In this document: piece by piece, positions 51,883 to 60,302 of the stretch
How the letters are laid out: each line of letters begins with the position of its first letter
Numbering within the stretch: the stretch's first letter is position 1
NCBI GenBank assembly: GCA_910585635.1
Contig: CAJUFE010000013.1
Coordinates: 20,005 to 84,004, forward strand
Origin: an uncultured Lachnospiraceae bacterium
Lineage (GTDB): Bacteria > Bacillota > Clostridia > Lachnospirales > Lachnospiraceae
Length of the DNA: 64,000 nucleotides
Direction of reading: 5' to 3'
Notes under the pieces: model-generated
Databases searched by the model: none
Seen by the model: only the letters and a program-made list of their open reading frames with translations
What the model was told of the DNA's origin: nothing
Translations under genes and position numbers: made by a program

Positions 51883-52970
51883 GGATGGATGCTGTGGGAC
51901 AGAAAGAGGAACAAGATGAGGATCTGAAGGCAGGGTTTTGGGGATTAAAAGAATATGTAGATAACAGCGGGGATATCATCATCACCAGTCAGAGCCTGGC
52001 TGTGCCAGAAGAGCGGCGGGAAGGGTTTTACCGCCTGGTCGAGAACGCGCAGAAAGGGATCGCCCGTCATGTACTGGGGGATCTGGCAGACAAGGGGGAG
52101 CGGCTGGCCGAACGGTGTGCCAGGCGGCAGGAGCAGCTGATCGAAGGGACGGATCTAAAGGGCTTCCATCTGCCCCGTACCCTGGAAAGCTTTATGGCCG
52201 ACCCTATGCTCACCATGGCAAAGCCGGCCTTTGGGATCATCCTGGAGGGCCTGCAAAAAGAGCTGTCCTTTAAGGAGATGGAGGAGCAGGCCGCAAGACA
52301 GGTGGTCCCCTTCTGCAAGGACCTGCTGCGGGCCGCCTATGAGGCCTGGCTGTACTACGGGGTGGTCAAGGCGTTGAGACCGGTCCGTTACTATGGGATC
52401 TGGTCGCCAGACACGGTGGAGCTGCAGGTGATGGAGACGGACACGGTGAACGTGGGCTCCCAGGTCACATCGCCGGAGAGGAGGATGCCGGAGACGGTCT
52501 TTGTCACAGAGGATGACCAGGTGTTCGCCATAAAGAGCGAGGTGGCAGAGGAACTGGACTTCTACGGGGTGAGGCCCGCCAGGTGCTGCGATTTTTCATC
52601 TGGCGGCAATACCGTGGATCAGATCGCCCACCGGGTATTGCTGATCTACCGCCTCAGGGCAGTGGACCAGGTGCCCCTTCTGGCTGACCGGGAAAGACTC
52701 TATGTGCTGCCCAGCGATCTGATGTGCGAGTTTTTGCTGCCGGAGGAGATGGAGCACCCCCGGGCCGTGGCACAGTTTGTCAGCAGGATCAAGACCGTCC
52801 GCTCCCGCCGTCCGGTCCAGGTCCTGACCGCTGATGCGCGCGGGGAGCTCCCCGCCGGGCTTATGGAGGATCCCATGATGCCGCCCATAGAGAGGAGAGC
52901 GATCGGGGGAGACGAGCAAAAGCTGGAGGCGGTCGCCAGACTCTTGGCGAAAGATCAAAAAGGTAGATAA
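51879..52970 (+). CDS. Unrecognised 363-residue protein of the Tat-hydroxylase operon
   Basis: No family recognised. Soluble, no signal peptide. Residues 20-150 are helical and charged; a middle block has paired aromatic/beta segments (RPVRYYGIWSPDTVELQVME, TVFVTEDDQVFAIKSEVAEE); RPARCCDFSSGG carries a Cys pair. ATG overlaps the FAD-subunit stop. Position suggests an assembly, cofactor-insertion or chaperone role for the exported hydroxylase, by context only; it is not XdhC-like by eye. Confidence 0.6.
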   Translation: MRMDAVGQKEEQDEDLKAGFWGLKEYVDNSGDIIITSQSLAVPEERREGFYRLVENAQKGIARHVLGDLADKGERLAERCARRQEQLIEGTDLKGFHLPRTLESFMADPMLTMAKPAFGIILEGLQKELSFKEMEEQAARQVVPFCKDLLRAAYEAWLYYGVVKALRPVRYYGIWSPDTVELQVMETDTVNVGSQVTSPERRMPETVFVTEDDQVFAIKSEVAEELDFYGVRPARCCDFSSGGNTVDQIAHRVLLIYRLRAVDQVPLLADRERLYVLPSDLMCEFLLPEEMEHPRAVAQFVSRIKTVRSRRPVQVLTADARGELPAGLMEDPMMPPIERRAIGGDEQKLEAVARLLAKDQKGR

Positions 52971-52983
52971 AGAAGGAGGGATC

Positions 52984-53448
52984 ATGATGGATGTGCGGAA
53001 AATAAAAGGCAGCGCCCTGGTCGCTGCCGGGGTGATGCTCACCATGACGGCCTGCGGGCCGGAGAGCAGTACCACAGGAAATGCCGACGTTACTACGGCC
53101 GCAGTGGCAGAGGCCGATACAACGGCAGACGCGGCTCCTGGGACAACAGGAGGAGACCAGAAAGCAGAGAATGGACAGGAGAAGGGACAGGAGGAGACAG
53201 CGGTCAATATCAGCGTCAACAATGACACCGTGGGATTAGGGACATTGGCGGTATTTGAGCCTGCAGATGGTATAGAGGCCAACAGCGGCGTGGCGATCGC
53301 AGGATCGGATGAAGAGCAGCTGCAGCAGGAGCGGATCGCCGGCGGAGCGGTAGGCGAGGTGGTGTCAAAGGACTTAGAACCGCTACACGGGATCACCGAC
53401 TATACAGAAGGCGAGTATGTGACCGTGTACGGCGTGACCGAGGAATAA
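52984..53448 (+). CDS. Small lipoprotein of the hydroxylase operon
   Basis: A 154-residue predicted lipoprotein: basic start, hydrophobic core and lipobox MTAC (near 23), then a low-complexity Thr/Ala/Glu/Gln linker (25-75) and a short C-terminal domain (SVNNDTVGLGTLAVFEPADG, ITDYTEGEYVTVYGVTEE). AAGGAGGG lies ahead of ATG 52984 (ATG 52987 is equivalent). It is placed between the operon's unknown gene and tatA, so it may anchor or receive electrons from the exported enzyme. No family recognised. Confidence 0.65.
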   Translation: MMDVRKIKGSALVAAGVMLTMTACGPESSTTGNADVTTAAVAEADTTADAAPGTTGGDQKAENGQEKGQEETAVNISVNNDTVGLGTLAVFEPADGIEANSGVAIAGSDEEQLQQERIAGGAVGEVVSKDLEPLHGITDYTEGEYVTVYGVTEE

Positions 53449-53467
53449 GATAGGAGGAGGGATGTTC

Positions 53468-53617
53468 ATGAGGCTAGGGACCCAGGAGCTGCTCATCGTC
53501 CTGGCGATCGCGATCCTGATATTCGGTCCCGCGCAGCTCCCAAAGCTGAGCAAGATCATAGGGAAGAGTATCAGGAGCTTTCGTGCAGGGATATCGGATG
53601 AGGGAGAAGGCGGATAA
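53468..53617 (+). CDS. tatA: TatA/E twin-arginine translocase component
   Basis: A 49-residue protein, complete for a minimal TatA: MRLGTQELLIVLAIAILIFG is the single membrane helix, followed by the PAQLPKLSKIIGKSIRSFR amphipathic helix with the conserved FGP hinge, and a short acidic tail. AGGAGG is 10 bases before ATG 53468; ATG 53462 is also possible. It forms the pore of the Tat system with TatC, which is not in the window. It sits in the operon whose first product has a Tat signal, consistent with a dedicated exporter component. Confidence 0.88.
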   Translation: MRLGTQELLIVLAIAILIFGPAQLPKLSKIIGKSIRSFRAGISDEGEGG

Positions 53618-53626
53618 AGAAACCAG

Positions 53627-53655
53627 TTGCATTTTCCCCCCGGACCCCTTATAAT
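53627..53655 (+). promoter_or_regulatory. Consensus sigma-70 promoter of the hydratase gene
   Basis: TTGCAT (53627-53632), 17-bp spacer, TATAAT (53650-53655). Confidence 0.85.
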
Positions 53656-53674
53656 CTTCCTTGATGGACAAATG

Positions 53675-53708
53675 GACAGCCTGGCAAATGCGCCTCTGGC
53701 TGTCTTTT
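53675..53708 (+). promoter_or_regulatory. Leader hairpin with T-run (possible attenuator)
   Basis: GACAGCC (53675-53681) pairs with GGCTGTC (53698-53704), followed by TTTTG, in the 5' leader between the -10 and the ATG. It could terminate transcription early and be regulated. Confidence 0.5.
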
Positions 53709-53733
53709 GTGTAAGCAGAGGAGGATAACGGAT

Positions 53734-56070
53734 ATGAGCATAGCACAAGAGAAGCAGGAAAGAAAGGCTGCGGGCGGCATCACCCTGTATGACGGCGGCG
53801 TGTACTTAGTGGACGGCCAGGAGATCGTGCCGGAGGCAGAGGCGGCCAAGGTGAAGGCGCTGACCGGGAAAGAGGCTGTCAAGGAAGAGGCCAGGAAAGG
53901 GACGATCGCCTGGCCTATTTTCGAAAAGCATAACACCTCCGGGAACATGGACCGGCTGAAGCTGAAGTTCGATGCCATGGCCTCCCATGACATCACCTTT
54001 GTGGGGATCGTCCAGACGGCCAAGGCCTCGGGGATGGAGTCCTTTCCGATCCCCTATGTGCTGACCAACTGTCACAATACCCTGTGCGCGGTGGGCGGCA
54101 CGATCAATGAGGACGACCACATGTTCGGCCTTTCCGCGGCCAAGAAGTACGGCGGGATCTATGTGCCGCCCCACATGGCGGTGATCCACCAGTATATGCG
54201 GGAGATGATGGCCGGCTGCGGCAAGATGATCTTAGGATCCGACAGCCACACCCGTTACGGCGCATTGGGTACCATGGCCGTGGGAGAGGGCGGCGGCGAG
54301 CTGGTGAAGCAGCTTCTTAAGGACACCTATGACGTGGCCTATCCCGGCGTGGTGGCGATCTATCTGGAGGGAGCGCCGGCCCCCGGCGTAGGTCCCCAGG
54401 ATATCGCCCTGGCGATCATCGGAGCGGTGTTTAAAAATGGCTATGTGAAAAATAAGGTGATGGAGTTCGTAGGCCCCGGTGTCAGCTCCATGGACACGGA
54501 CTACCGCAACGGCGTGGATGTGATGACCACGGAGACCACCTGCCTGACCTCCATCTGGCGCACCGACGAGGACACGGAAAGCTTCCTGGCCCTCCACGGA
54601 CGGGGCGGGGACTACCAGAAGCTGGATCCGGCGGCGGTCGCCTACTATGACGGCTGTGTCCGTGTGGACTTGAGCGCGGTAAAGCCCATGATCGCCCTGC
54701 CCTTCCATCCCAGCAACACCTACACGATCGATGCGCTGAACGAGAACCTGGGCGACATCCTGCGGGAGGTGGAGAAGGAAGCCGAAAAGGTCGGTGGAGG
54801 GAAAGCATCCTTCACCTTGACCGATAAGATCGTGGACGGGAAGCTCAAGGTGCAGCAGGGCATCATCGCCGGCTGTGCGGGGGGCAATTATACCAATGTG
54901 ATCGAAGCGGCACACGCGTTAAAGGGGAGGAGCTGCGGCTATGACGAGTTCTCACTGGCCGTGTACCCCTCCTCCCAGCCGGTGTTCGTGGACCTGGTGA
55001 AGAAGGGGGCCATATCCGACCTGATGGAGGCCGGGGCGATCGTCCGCACCGCCTTCTGCGGGCCATGCTTTGGCGCCGGGGACACGCCCTGCAACAACGG
55101 CCTGAGCATCCGCCATACCACCCGGAACTTCCCCAACCGGGAAGGCTCTAAGCCGGGCAACGGCCAGATGGCGGCGGTAGCCCTGATGGATGCCCGCTCC
55201 ATCGCGTCCACGGCGGCCAACGGCGGGATCCTGACCTCCGCCCAGGAGATGGACTGCTGGGGAGATGTGCCGGCCTACACCTTTGATCCCACCTCCTATG
55301 AGAAGCGGGTCTATCAGGGCTTTGGGAAAGCCGATCAGGAGAAGGAGCTGGTCTATGGGCCCAACATCAAGGATTGGCCCCAGATGAGCTCTCTGGCCGA
55401 TAACATTTTGTTAAAGGTCTGCTCTAAGATCATGGACGCGGTGACCACCACCGACGAGCTGATCCCCTCCGGTGAGACCTCCTCCTATCGTTCCAACCCC
55501 CTGGGGCTGGCGGAGTTCACCTTATCCAGGCGTGATCCCTCCTATGTGGGACGGGCGAAGGAGGTGGATAAGCTGGAGAAGGCCAGGACCGCAGGAGGAG
55601 ACCCGGCAGCCTTAGCGCCGGAGCTGGCCGGACTCTTCGATAAGATCCGCCAGATCCCGGGACAGGAGGAGGTCCAGCTGATGGATACGGAGATCGGCAG
55701 CGTGGTCTACGCGGTGAAGCCGGGGGACGGATCCGCCAGAGAGCAGGCGGCCAGCTGCCAGCGGGTGATCGGCGGCCTGGCCAACATCACGAAAGAATAC
55801 GCCACCAAGCGTTACCGCTCCAATGTGATGAACTGGGGGATGCTCCCCTTCCAGATGGAGGCGGAGCCGGACTTTGAGGTGGGCGACTATATCTACATCC
55901 CCCAGATCCGTCAGATCCTGGACGGTGATCTAAAGGCGATCAAGGCGTATGTATTAGGGGATACGGTCAAGGAGATCGCCCTCTACATCGCGGATATGAC
56001 CCCGGAGGAGCGGTCGATCGTCAAGGCCGGCTGCCTGATCAACTATAACCGGGAGCGGAGCAGAGGGTAG
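53734..56070 (+). CDS. Aconitase-superfamily hydratase (YbhJ-like)
   Basis: A 778-residue protein of the aconitase/isopropylmalate isomerase superfamily, similar in size and layout to the uncharacterised hydratase YbhJ. N-terminal block: GSDSHTRYGALGTMAVGEGG (near 170). The [4Fe-4S] ligands are expected in TAFCGPCFGAGDTPCNN (near 438); SLDARS-type swivel residues are replaced by MDARSIASTAANGG. AGAGGAGG is nine bases before ATG 53734. It has its own consensus promoter and leader hairpin, with a terminator after it, so it is a single-gene unit. The substrate is unknown; an ordinary citrate aconitase is less likely. Confidence 0.8.
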   Translation: MSIAQEKQERKAAGGITLYDGGVYLVDGQEIVPEAEAAKVKALTGKEAVKEEARKGTIAWPIFEKHNTSGNMDRLKLKFDAMASHDITFVGIVQTAKASGMESFPIPYVLTNCHNTLCAVGGTINEDDHMFGLSAAKKYGGIYVPPHMAVIHQYMREMMAGCGKMILGSDSHTRYGALGTMAVGEGGGELVKQLLKDTYDVAYPGVVAIYLEGAPAPGVGPQDIALAIIGAVFKNGYVKNKVMEFVGPGVSSMDTDYRNGVDVMTTETTCLTSIWRTDEDTESFLALHGRGGDYQKLDPAAVAYYDGCVRVDLSAVKPMIALPFHPSNTYTIDALNENLGDILREVEKEAEKVGGGKASFTLTDKIVDGKLKVQQGIIAGCAGGNYTNVIEAAHALKGRSCGYDEFSLAVYPSSQPVFVDLVKKGAISDLMEAGAIVRTAFCGPCFGAGDTPCNNGLSIRHTTRNFPNREGSKPGNGQMAAVALMDARSIASTAANGGILTSAQEMDCWGDVPAYTFDPTSYEKRVYQGFGKADQEKELVYGPNIKDWPQMSSLADNILLKVCSKIMDAVTTTDELIPSGETSSYRSNPLGLAEFTLSRRDPSYVGRAKEVDKLEKARTAGGDPAALAPELAGLFDKIRQIPGQEEVQLMDTEIGSVVYAVKPGDGSAREQAASCQRVIGGLANITKEYATKRYRSNVMNWGMLPFQMEAEPDFEVGDYIYIPQIRQILDGDLKAIKAYVLGDTVKEIALYIADMTPEERSIVKAGCLINYNRERSRG

Positions 56071-56098
56071 AGGCTGGAAGGAGAAAAAAGAGATAGGG

Positions 56099-56139
56099 CT
56101 GGGATACGGACCATTACAGGACGTGTCCCGGTCTTTTTT
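56099..56139 (+). terminator. Rho-independent terminator of the hydratase gene
   Basis: GGGATAC pairs with GTGTCCC (one G-U pair) in a hairpin about 29 bp past the stop, followed by TTTTTT. A second hairpin (GTGCCC...GGGTAC, then TTTTTT) lies at about 56150-56193 and could serve the opposing XRE gene. Confidence 0.7.
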
Positions 56140-56304
56140 CGTTCCATAGAAAAGCGTGCCCTATAAAACAAGATGCTTTTGGGGTACGTTTTTTAGACTT
56201 TTGGCAAAAAACAAAAAAATTGCCGAAAGTATGAAGGTGATCATGGCTGCTGTCCGGGCCGCATTGTGGTGAGGAAAAACTGCAGCGGCTATGGGGCGGT
56301 CCGT

Positions 56305-56613
56305 TCAGCGCTGCAGATCGTGGATGACTGTGATGATATGTTTGCGTTTTTCAGGATCCAGGGCGCGTAGAGTATTGGATGCGTCGATCAGTTCCAGATC
56401 AGGTGCCTCATCAAAGGAGAAAAATTCCTGGGGCGTGATCCCAAAATAGTCACAGATATTAAAGAAGACGGACATCGAAGGGAGCATCTTTTTACTTTCG
56501 ATCCGATTGATATAGGATTCACTTTGGCCTAGCGTCAGGCTCATATCTCTGGCAGATATCCCCTTTTTTAGCCGAAGCTGCGTGACCCGTTCACAGAACT
56601 GCTCTTCAAACAT
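56305..56613 (-). CDS. XRE-family HTH transcriptional regulator
   Basis: A 102-residue regulator with an N-terminal Cro/C1-type HTH (VTQLRLKKGISARDMSLTLG, then QSESYINRIESKKMLPS) and a short helical C-terminus. GGAGGTG precedes the ATG on the minus strand. It is divergent from the following gene across a region with a consensus sigma-70 promoter, so it may regulate that gene and itself. Confidence 0.88.
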   Translation of the reverse strand: MFEEQFCERVTQLRLKKGISARDMSLTLGQSESYINRIESKKMLPSMSVFFNICDYFGITPQEFFSFDEAPDLELIDASNTLRALDPEKRKHIITVIHDLQR

Positions 56614-56686
56614 TTTTTCACCTCCGTTAAGGTTATTATAAGCTACGTGCGATATAATGATATTGATTTAAAATCTCTGTTTTTAC

Positions 56687-56714
56687 TTGACTATATTGAT
56701 TTATAGTTTATAAT
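56687..56714 (+). promoter_or_regulatory. Sigma-70 promoter between the XRE gene and the plus-strand gene
   Basis: TTGACT (56687-56692), 16-bp spacer, TATAAT (56709-56714). It would start RNA near 56720, which rules out translation from the in-frame GTG at 56717. Confidence 0.8.
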
Positions 56715-56800
56715 AAGTGGTGAAAACCTATACACAGGGTATGCGGATCAAGGAAGAGGAGCTAGAAGCTGCGGATGGAAAGGAATGGAGGGGGTATCTG

Positions 56801-57298
56801 GTGAGAGAAAGGTCGTATGTTGGATGTTGCGCCAGCTTTTCGATCCAGATGGCGGATATCTGTGAGGAGCTTCGGGAAAGGGACCGAGGTCAGGGGGCGT
56901 ATCCCTGCAGCCTCCCCAGCTTTATAGATATCTATCGGATCATGGTCCGGTCTATGGGCAGGAGAGGGCCGCGAGCTGTGCTGGTGATATGTAGCCTTAA
57001 GGATGCCCAGGGGAGGATCCCCGCAGATAAAGATCTTACGGAACGGCAGATGGATCTCCTCTGCAAACTGGTGACAGCGGTGACCCAAAGAGGATCAGTA
57101 TACACACGATATAGCGCCAGTCAGCTCCTGCTCCTGCTCTTGGGGAGCAGTCCCGAAAGGGAGGATGCTCTGATGCGTCAGCTGGAGTATCTGTGGAAGG
57201 CGGGAAGAGATCCTGAATGGGAGGGAGCGGAAACGGAACTGGTCTGCGTGTCCGAGCTCGTGGGAGAAGGCAGCGGATCCTTCGGTCAGGTCTTGTGA
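56801..57298 (+). CDS. Stand-alone GGDEF-like/BTAD-companion domain protein
   Basis: About 165 residues. The core (CSLPSFIDIYRIMVRSMGRR, then AVLVICSLKD, LTERQMDLLCKLVTAVTQRG and YTRYSASQLLLLLLG) resembles the degenerate GGDEF-like domain found at the C-terminus of BTAD/SARP-type regulators in Firmicutes. The DNA-binding and BTAD parts are absent, so this is the domain alone. The frame is open from 56717, but a promoter -10 ends at 56714; GTG 56801 has GGAGGGGG seven bases upstream and is preferred, with ATG 56741 possible. It may be a sensor subunit or a remnant. Similarity is by eye. Confidence 0.5.
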   Translation: MRERSYVGCCASFSIQMADICEELRERDRGQGAYPCSLPSFIDIYRIMVRSMGRRGPRAVLVICSLKDAQGRIPADKDLTERQMDLLCKLVTAVTQRGSVYTRYSASQLLLLLLGSSPEREDALMRQLEYLWKAGRDPEWEGAETELVCVSELVGEGSGSFGQVL

Positions 57299-57625
57299 AC
57301 GTGAGGAGGCGAGGACAGGAAGAAAGATGGGAGGATGGCTGTGGAAAAGAAAGACAGAAGAAGGTATGGCGATGATAGAGGGAGACATAACGATGACGGG
57401 AGCCCTTGTGGGAAGTGACCGGGTTGCCCGATCTTGGTCATCTCGCTGATATCTCTATTATCTCTATTTATAGTAGGCGGGCTGTGGAGTGTAAAGGGAT
57501 CTCTTGTCGTTCCAGATCCTTGTCGAGCCTATCGTCCGGTGGTATACTGTGTATCACAAGAGCGTCTGCAGCCGTTCAAGGGAGCTGGATGACCGCAGAT
57601 CATGTAGGGAAGGAAGGGATATCAA
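57299..57625. other. Intergenic region with the MATE-gene promoter
   Basis: No supported gene; an open frame at 57406-57684 has no ribosome binding site and overlaps the next gene. A promoter is present at 57520-57548. Confidence 0.6.
57520..57548 (+). promoter_or_regulatory. Sigma-70 promoter of the MATE gene
   Basis: TTGTCG (57520-57525), 17-bp spacer, TATACT (57543-57548). Confidence 0.65.
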
Positions 57626-59005
57626 GTGAGCACAGTGATAAAAAAGAGGCAGCTGGATATGCTGAACGGATCGATCTGGGATAAGATCATACAGTTTGCC
57701 CTGCCGGTGGCGGCTACCGCCATCCTGGGCCAGCTGTTCAATGCGGCGGATATCGCGGTGGTGGGCAATCTCACCGGCGATCTGCGCACCGTATCGGTAG
57801 CTGCTGTCAGCACCAACAGCGCGATCATCGGCCTGGTGGTCAATCTGTTCATCGGCATTTCCCTGGGGGCGAACGTGACGATCGCCCACGCCATCGGACA
57901 GGGCAATGACAAAGAGGTCAGCAAGGCGGTCCATACGGCTATCGTCATGGCGGTGCTGGGCGGCGTGCTGGCCGCCGTCCTCGGTGAACTGATCGCCGCG
58001 CCGCTGTTGGGGAGGCTACATACACCGGAGGATGTGTTCCCGCTGGCCCTATTGTATCTGCGGATCTATTTCGCAGGGCTCCCGGTCATCCTCCTCTATA
58101 ATTTCGAGGCGGCGATCTTCCGCAGCGTGGGGGAGACTAAGATCCCGCTGATCGCGCTGGCCTCCTCCGGCGTCCTGAACGTCTTACTGAACCTGTTCTT
58201 TGTGGCGGTCCTCCACATGACGGTGGACGGGGTGGCCATCGCCACGGTCCTTTCCAACGCGGTCAGCGCCGCGATCTTGTACCGCTGCCTGCGCCGCACG
58301 GAAAAGGCGGTCCATGTGGAGCCGAAAAAGCTGCGTATCGACTTAGGCAGCATGGGGCGCATCCTGCGCATCGGCCTGCCCGCCGGGCTGCAGAGCGCGG
58401 TGTTCTCCGTGGCGAACATCATCATCCAATCCGCCATCAACAGCCTGGGGACCATCGTCATGGCGGCCTCCGGCGCATCCTTTAATATCGAGATCATCAC
58501 CTATGACATCCTCAATTCCTTCAGCCAGGCATGTACCACCTTCGTGGGCCAGAACTTCGGCGCAGGAAAGACCCGGCGGTGCAAGAAAACATTGGCCCTG
58601 TGCCTTGCGGAGGGCATGGCGGCCCTGCTCACGGCCATCGTGCTGATCCTGTTCTCCGGCAAGTCGCTGCTGGCCATCTTTAACAGCGATCCCCAGGTGG
58701 TGGAGGTGGGTTATATCCGGCTGGTGGCCCTGATGACGGCGCATATCTTCAGCCTGTGCTATGAAGTCCTGGCAGGCTATCTGCGCGGCTTTGGCATCTC
58801 CCTGCTGCCCGCCGTCCTGACGATGCTGGGCGTATGCGGCGTGCGCCTGAGCTGGATCTACTGGGTATTCCCCAAAAGCCCGGATTTTCGGACCATCATG
58901 GTGGTGTTCCCCATCAGCCTGGCGGTGACCGCCCTGCTGATGCTCGCGGCGGTGCTCTGCTGCCGTCCGGCACGGCGATATGGAGGGGCTGCGGCCCATC
59001 TGTGA
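57626..59005 (+). CDS. MATE-family multidrug exporter
   Basis: A 459-residue membrane protein with twelve predicted spans and MATE hallmarks: the N-half opens IIQFALPVAATAILGQLFN and has ADIAVVGNLTGD and GISLGANVTIAHAIG; the C-half has GLPAGLQSAVFSVANIIIQS and FVGQNFGAGKTRR. It would export drugs or metabolites by Na+ or H+ antiport. GTG 57626 with GGAAGG is the start. It is transcribed alone from its own promoter. Substrate unknown. Confidence 0.93.
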   Translation: MSTVIKKRQLDMLNGSIWDKIIQFALPVAATAILGQLFNAADIAVVGNLTGDLRTVSVAAVSTNSAIIGLVVNLFIGISLGANVTIAHAIGQGNDKEVSKAVHTAIVMAVLGGVLAAVLGELIAAPLLGRLHTPEDVFPLALLYLRIYFAGLPVILLYNFEAAIFRSVGETKIPLIALASSGVLNVLLNLFFVAVLHMTVDGVAIATVLSNAVSAAILYRCLRRTEKAVHVEPKKLRIDLGSMGRILRIGLPAGLQSAVFSVANIIIQSAINSLGTIVMAASGASFNIEIITYDILNSFSQACTTFVGQNFGAGKTRRCKKTLALCLAEGMAALLTAIVLILFSGKSLLAIFNSDPQVVEVGYIRLVALMTAHIFSLCYEVLAGYLRGFGISLLPAVLTMLGVCGVRLSWIYWVFPKSPDFRTIMVVFPISLAVTALLMLAAVLCCRPARRYGGAAAHL

Positions 59006-59085
59006 ACAGTACACCTTAAGTACCCTTATGGTCCGTTACTTTTCACACCCGCGCCAGGGAGTCTATATGCCGAGAAAGCAGATAG

Positions 59086-59113
59086 AAAAGCGGCGGCTCT
59101 GATAAACCGCCGC
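59086..59113 (-). terminator. Terminator of the YxeA/ABC transporter operon
   Basis: GCGGCGG (59090-59096) pairs with CCGCCGC (59107-59113); read on the minus strand it is followed by TTTT, just past the YxeA stop. Confidence 0.8.
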
Positions 59114-59118
59114 AGAGA

Positions 59119-59508
59119 TCACCCTTCATCATCCGATGGAGCAGGATAATGATCCTGTACGGCTGCCGGAAGCTCGTCATATCGCACTTCGCTCCAATCC
59201 AGGACGCCCCGGACCGGCATGACGGTCAGACAGATAAAGGCCCCATCCCGCAGTTCTCTGGATGCTCCAAAGGTGATCGCTTTCTCGCTCCCGTTCTCGT
59301 CATAAGACAGCAGCGTGTAGGAATAGGGCAGGTTGCCTTTGAAGGTAATGACACCTCCGTTAGGAGCCATCTGTTCCACCTTGCTATTGTCGATCTGGGT
59401 GTAATACTCGGTGCTGCCGGAGCCGGATAGGGACCATGCGCAAAAGCCGACCAGACCAATGAGCAGGACAGTAGCGACGCCTATTACGATCTTCAATTTG
59501 TTCTTCAT
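59119..59508 (-). CDS. YxeA-family (DUF1093) exported protein
   Basis: A 129-residue protein: an N-terminal membrane helix/signal (KIVIGVATVLLIGLVGFCAW), then the small beta domain typical of YxeA proteins (EYYTQID, YSYTLLSYDENGSEKAITFG, LDWSEVRYDELP). YxeA-family genes usually accompany peptide-resistance ABC transporters, as here, where it follows the second permease gene by 14 bp. It likely acts at the membrane as an accessory in antimicrobial-peptide resistance. Confidence 0.82.
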   Translation of the reverse strand: MKNKLKIVIGVATVLLIGLVGFCAWSLSGSGSTEYYTQIDNSKVEQMAPNGGVITFKGNLPYSYTLLSYDENGSEKAITFGASRELRDGAFICLTVMPVRGVLDWSEVRYDELPAAVQDHYPAPSDDEG

Positions 59509-59522
59509 GTTATTTTACCCCC

Positions 59523-60302
59523 TTACCAACCTTTTTTAGTGATGACCCGTTTGGGCTTTTTTGCCGTCTTTGAGGCTGCCCCTTTTTTTGCTGTCGCCAC
59601 CAAAGCGGCGGCGATCAGCAGAGCGGCCAGCAGACTGGACATACAGAGTAGCGGGTCCCAATGGACAGCCGCATCATAGCTGCGGTATCCGATCAGCCCC
59701 ATGCTTGCGGTCACGGGATACAGATCCGCCAAGGTCATGTCCCCCGCCGCGAACATCCCACCGTAGCCGTAGACAAAGGCTACCACCGCTCCGATCAAGT
59801 GACCGTTTGGGATACGGGCGGCGATGGCGATGACCGGCAGGACCGCGATATAGAGGAACAGGCAGTTGGCCGTGATCTGCAACCCAGCCTGCATAACTGC
59901 TGGAAGATCGCCGCCAGGAAAGCCCAAGAGGAAGGATGCCGTCACAGTGGACACTGTGCTGACGATCCCCAGGAACAGGGAGAGTAGTCCGCAGACGGTC
60001 AGCTTGCCAGCCAGCAGAGCGGGAAACGACAGGGGGACCGTCAGGATGCTTTTCAGCGTATCGTCCGTTCCTTCCCGGCTGATGATATATCCGGTGATCA
60101 ACGCGATGCACATGGGGAAGATTGTTGTGACGTTGTTCTTCAGGACCTGCTCCACGAAAAAGGAGAAGGTCCATACACTTCCATCCTGGGCGGTGGTGGA
60201 GAAGACCGTGAGCAGGACGGACAGCAGCATCAGGAAAACCCCCGCCCAGATCATGTGATACCGTTTCAATTTCCAAAACTCAGTTTTTAGCAGTACCAGC
60301 AT
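59523..60302 (-). CDS. ABC-2 permease, lantibiotic/bacitracin-resistance type (LanE/G-like)
   Basis: A 259-residue permease with six membrane spans (KRYHMIWAGVFLMLLSVLLT, FLGIVSTVSTVTASFLLGFP and others). It pairs with the next permease and a BcrA-like ATPase to form a LanFEG/CprABC-type exporter that expels peptides from the membrane. ATG 60302 overlaps the upstream permease by 23 bp; GGAGAGGGGG lies before it. Confidence 0.85.
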   Translation of the reverse strand: MLVLLKTEFWKLKRYHMIWAGVFLMLLSVLLTVFSTTAQDGSVWTFSFFVEQVLKNNVTTIFPMCIALITGYIISREGTDDTLKSILTVPLSFPALLAGKLTVCGLLSLFLGIVSTVSTVTASFLLGFPGGDLPAVMQAGLQITANCLFLYIAVLPVIAIAARIPNGHLIGAVVAFVYGYGGMFAAGDMTLADLYPVTASMGLIGYRSYDAAVHWDPLLCMSSLLAALLIAAALVATAKKGAASKTAKKPKRVITKKGW

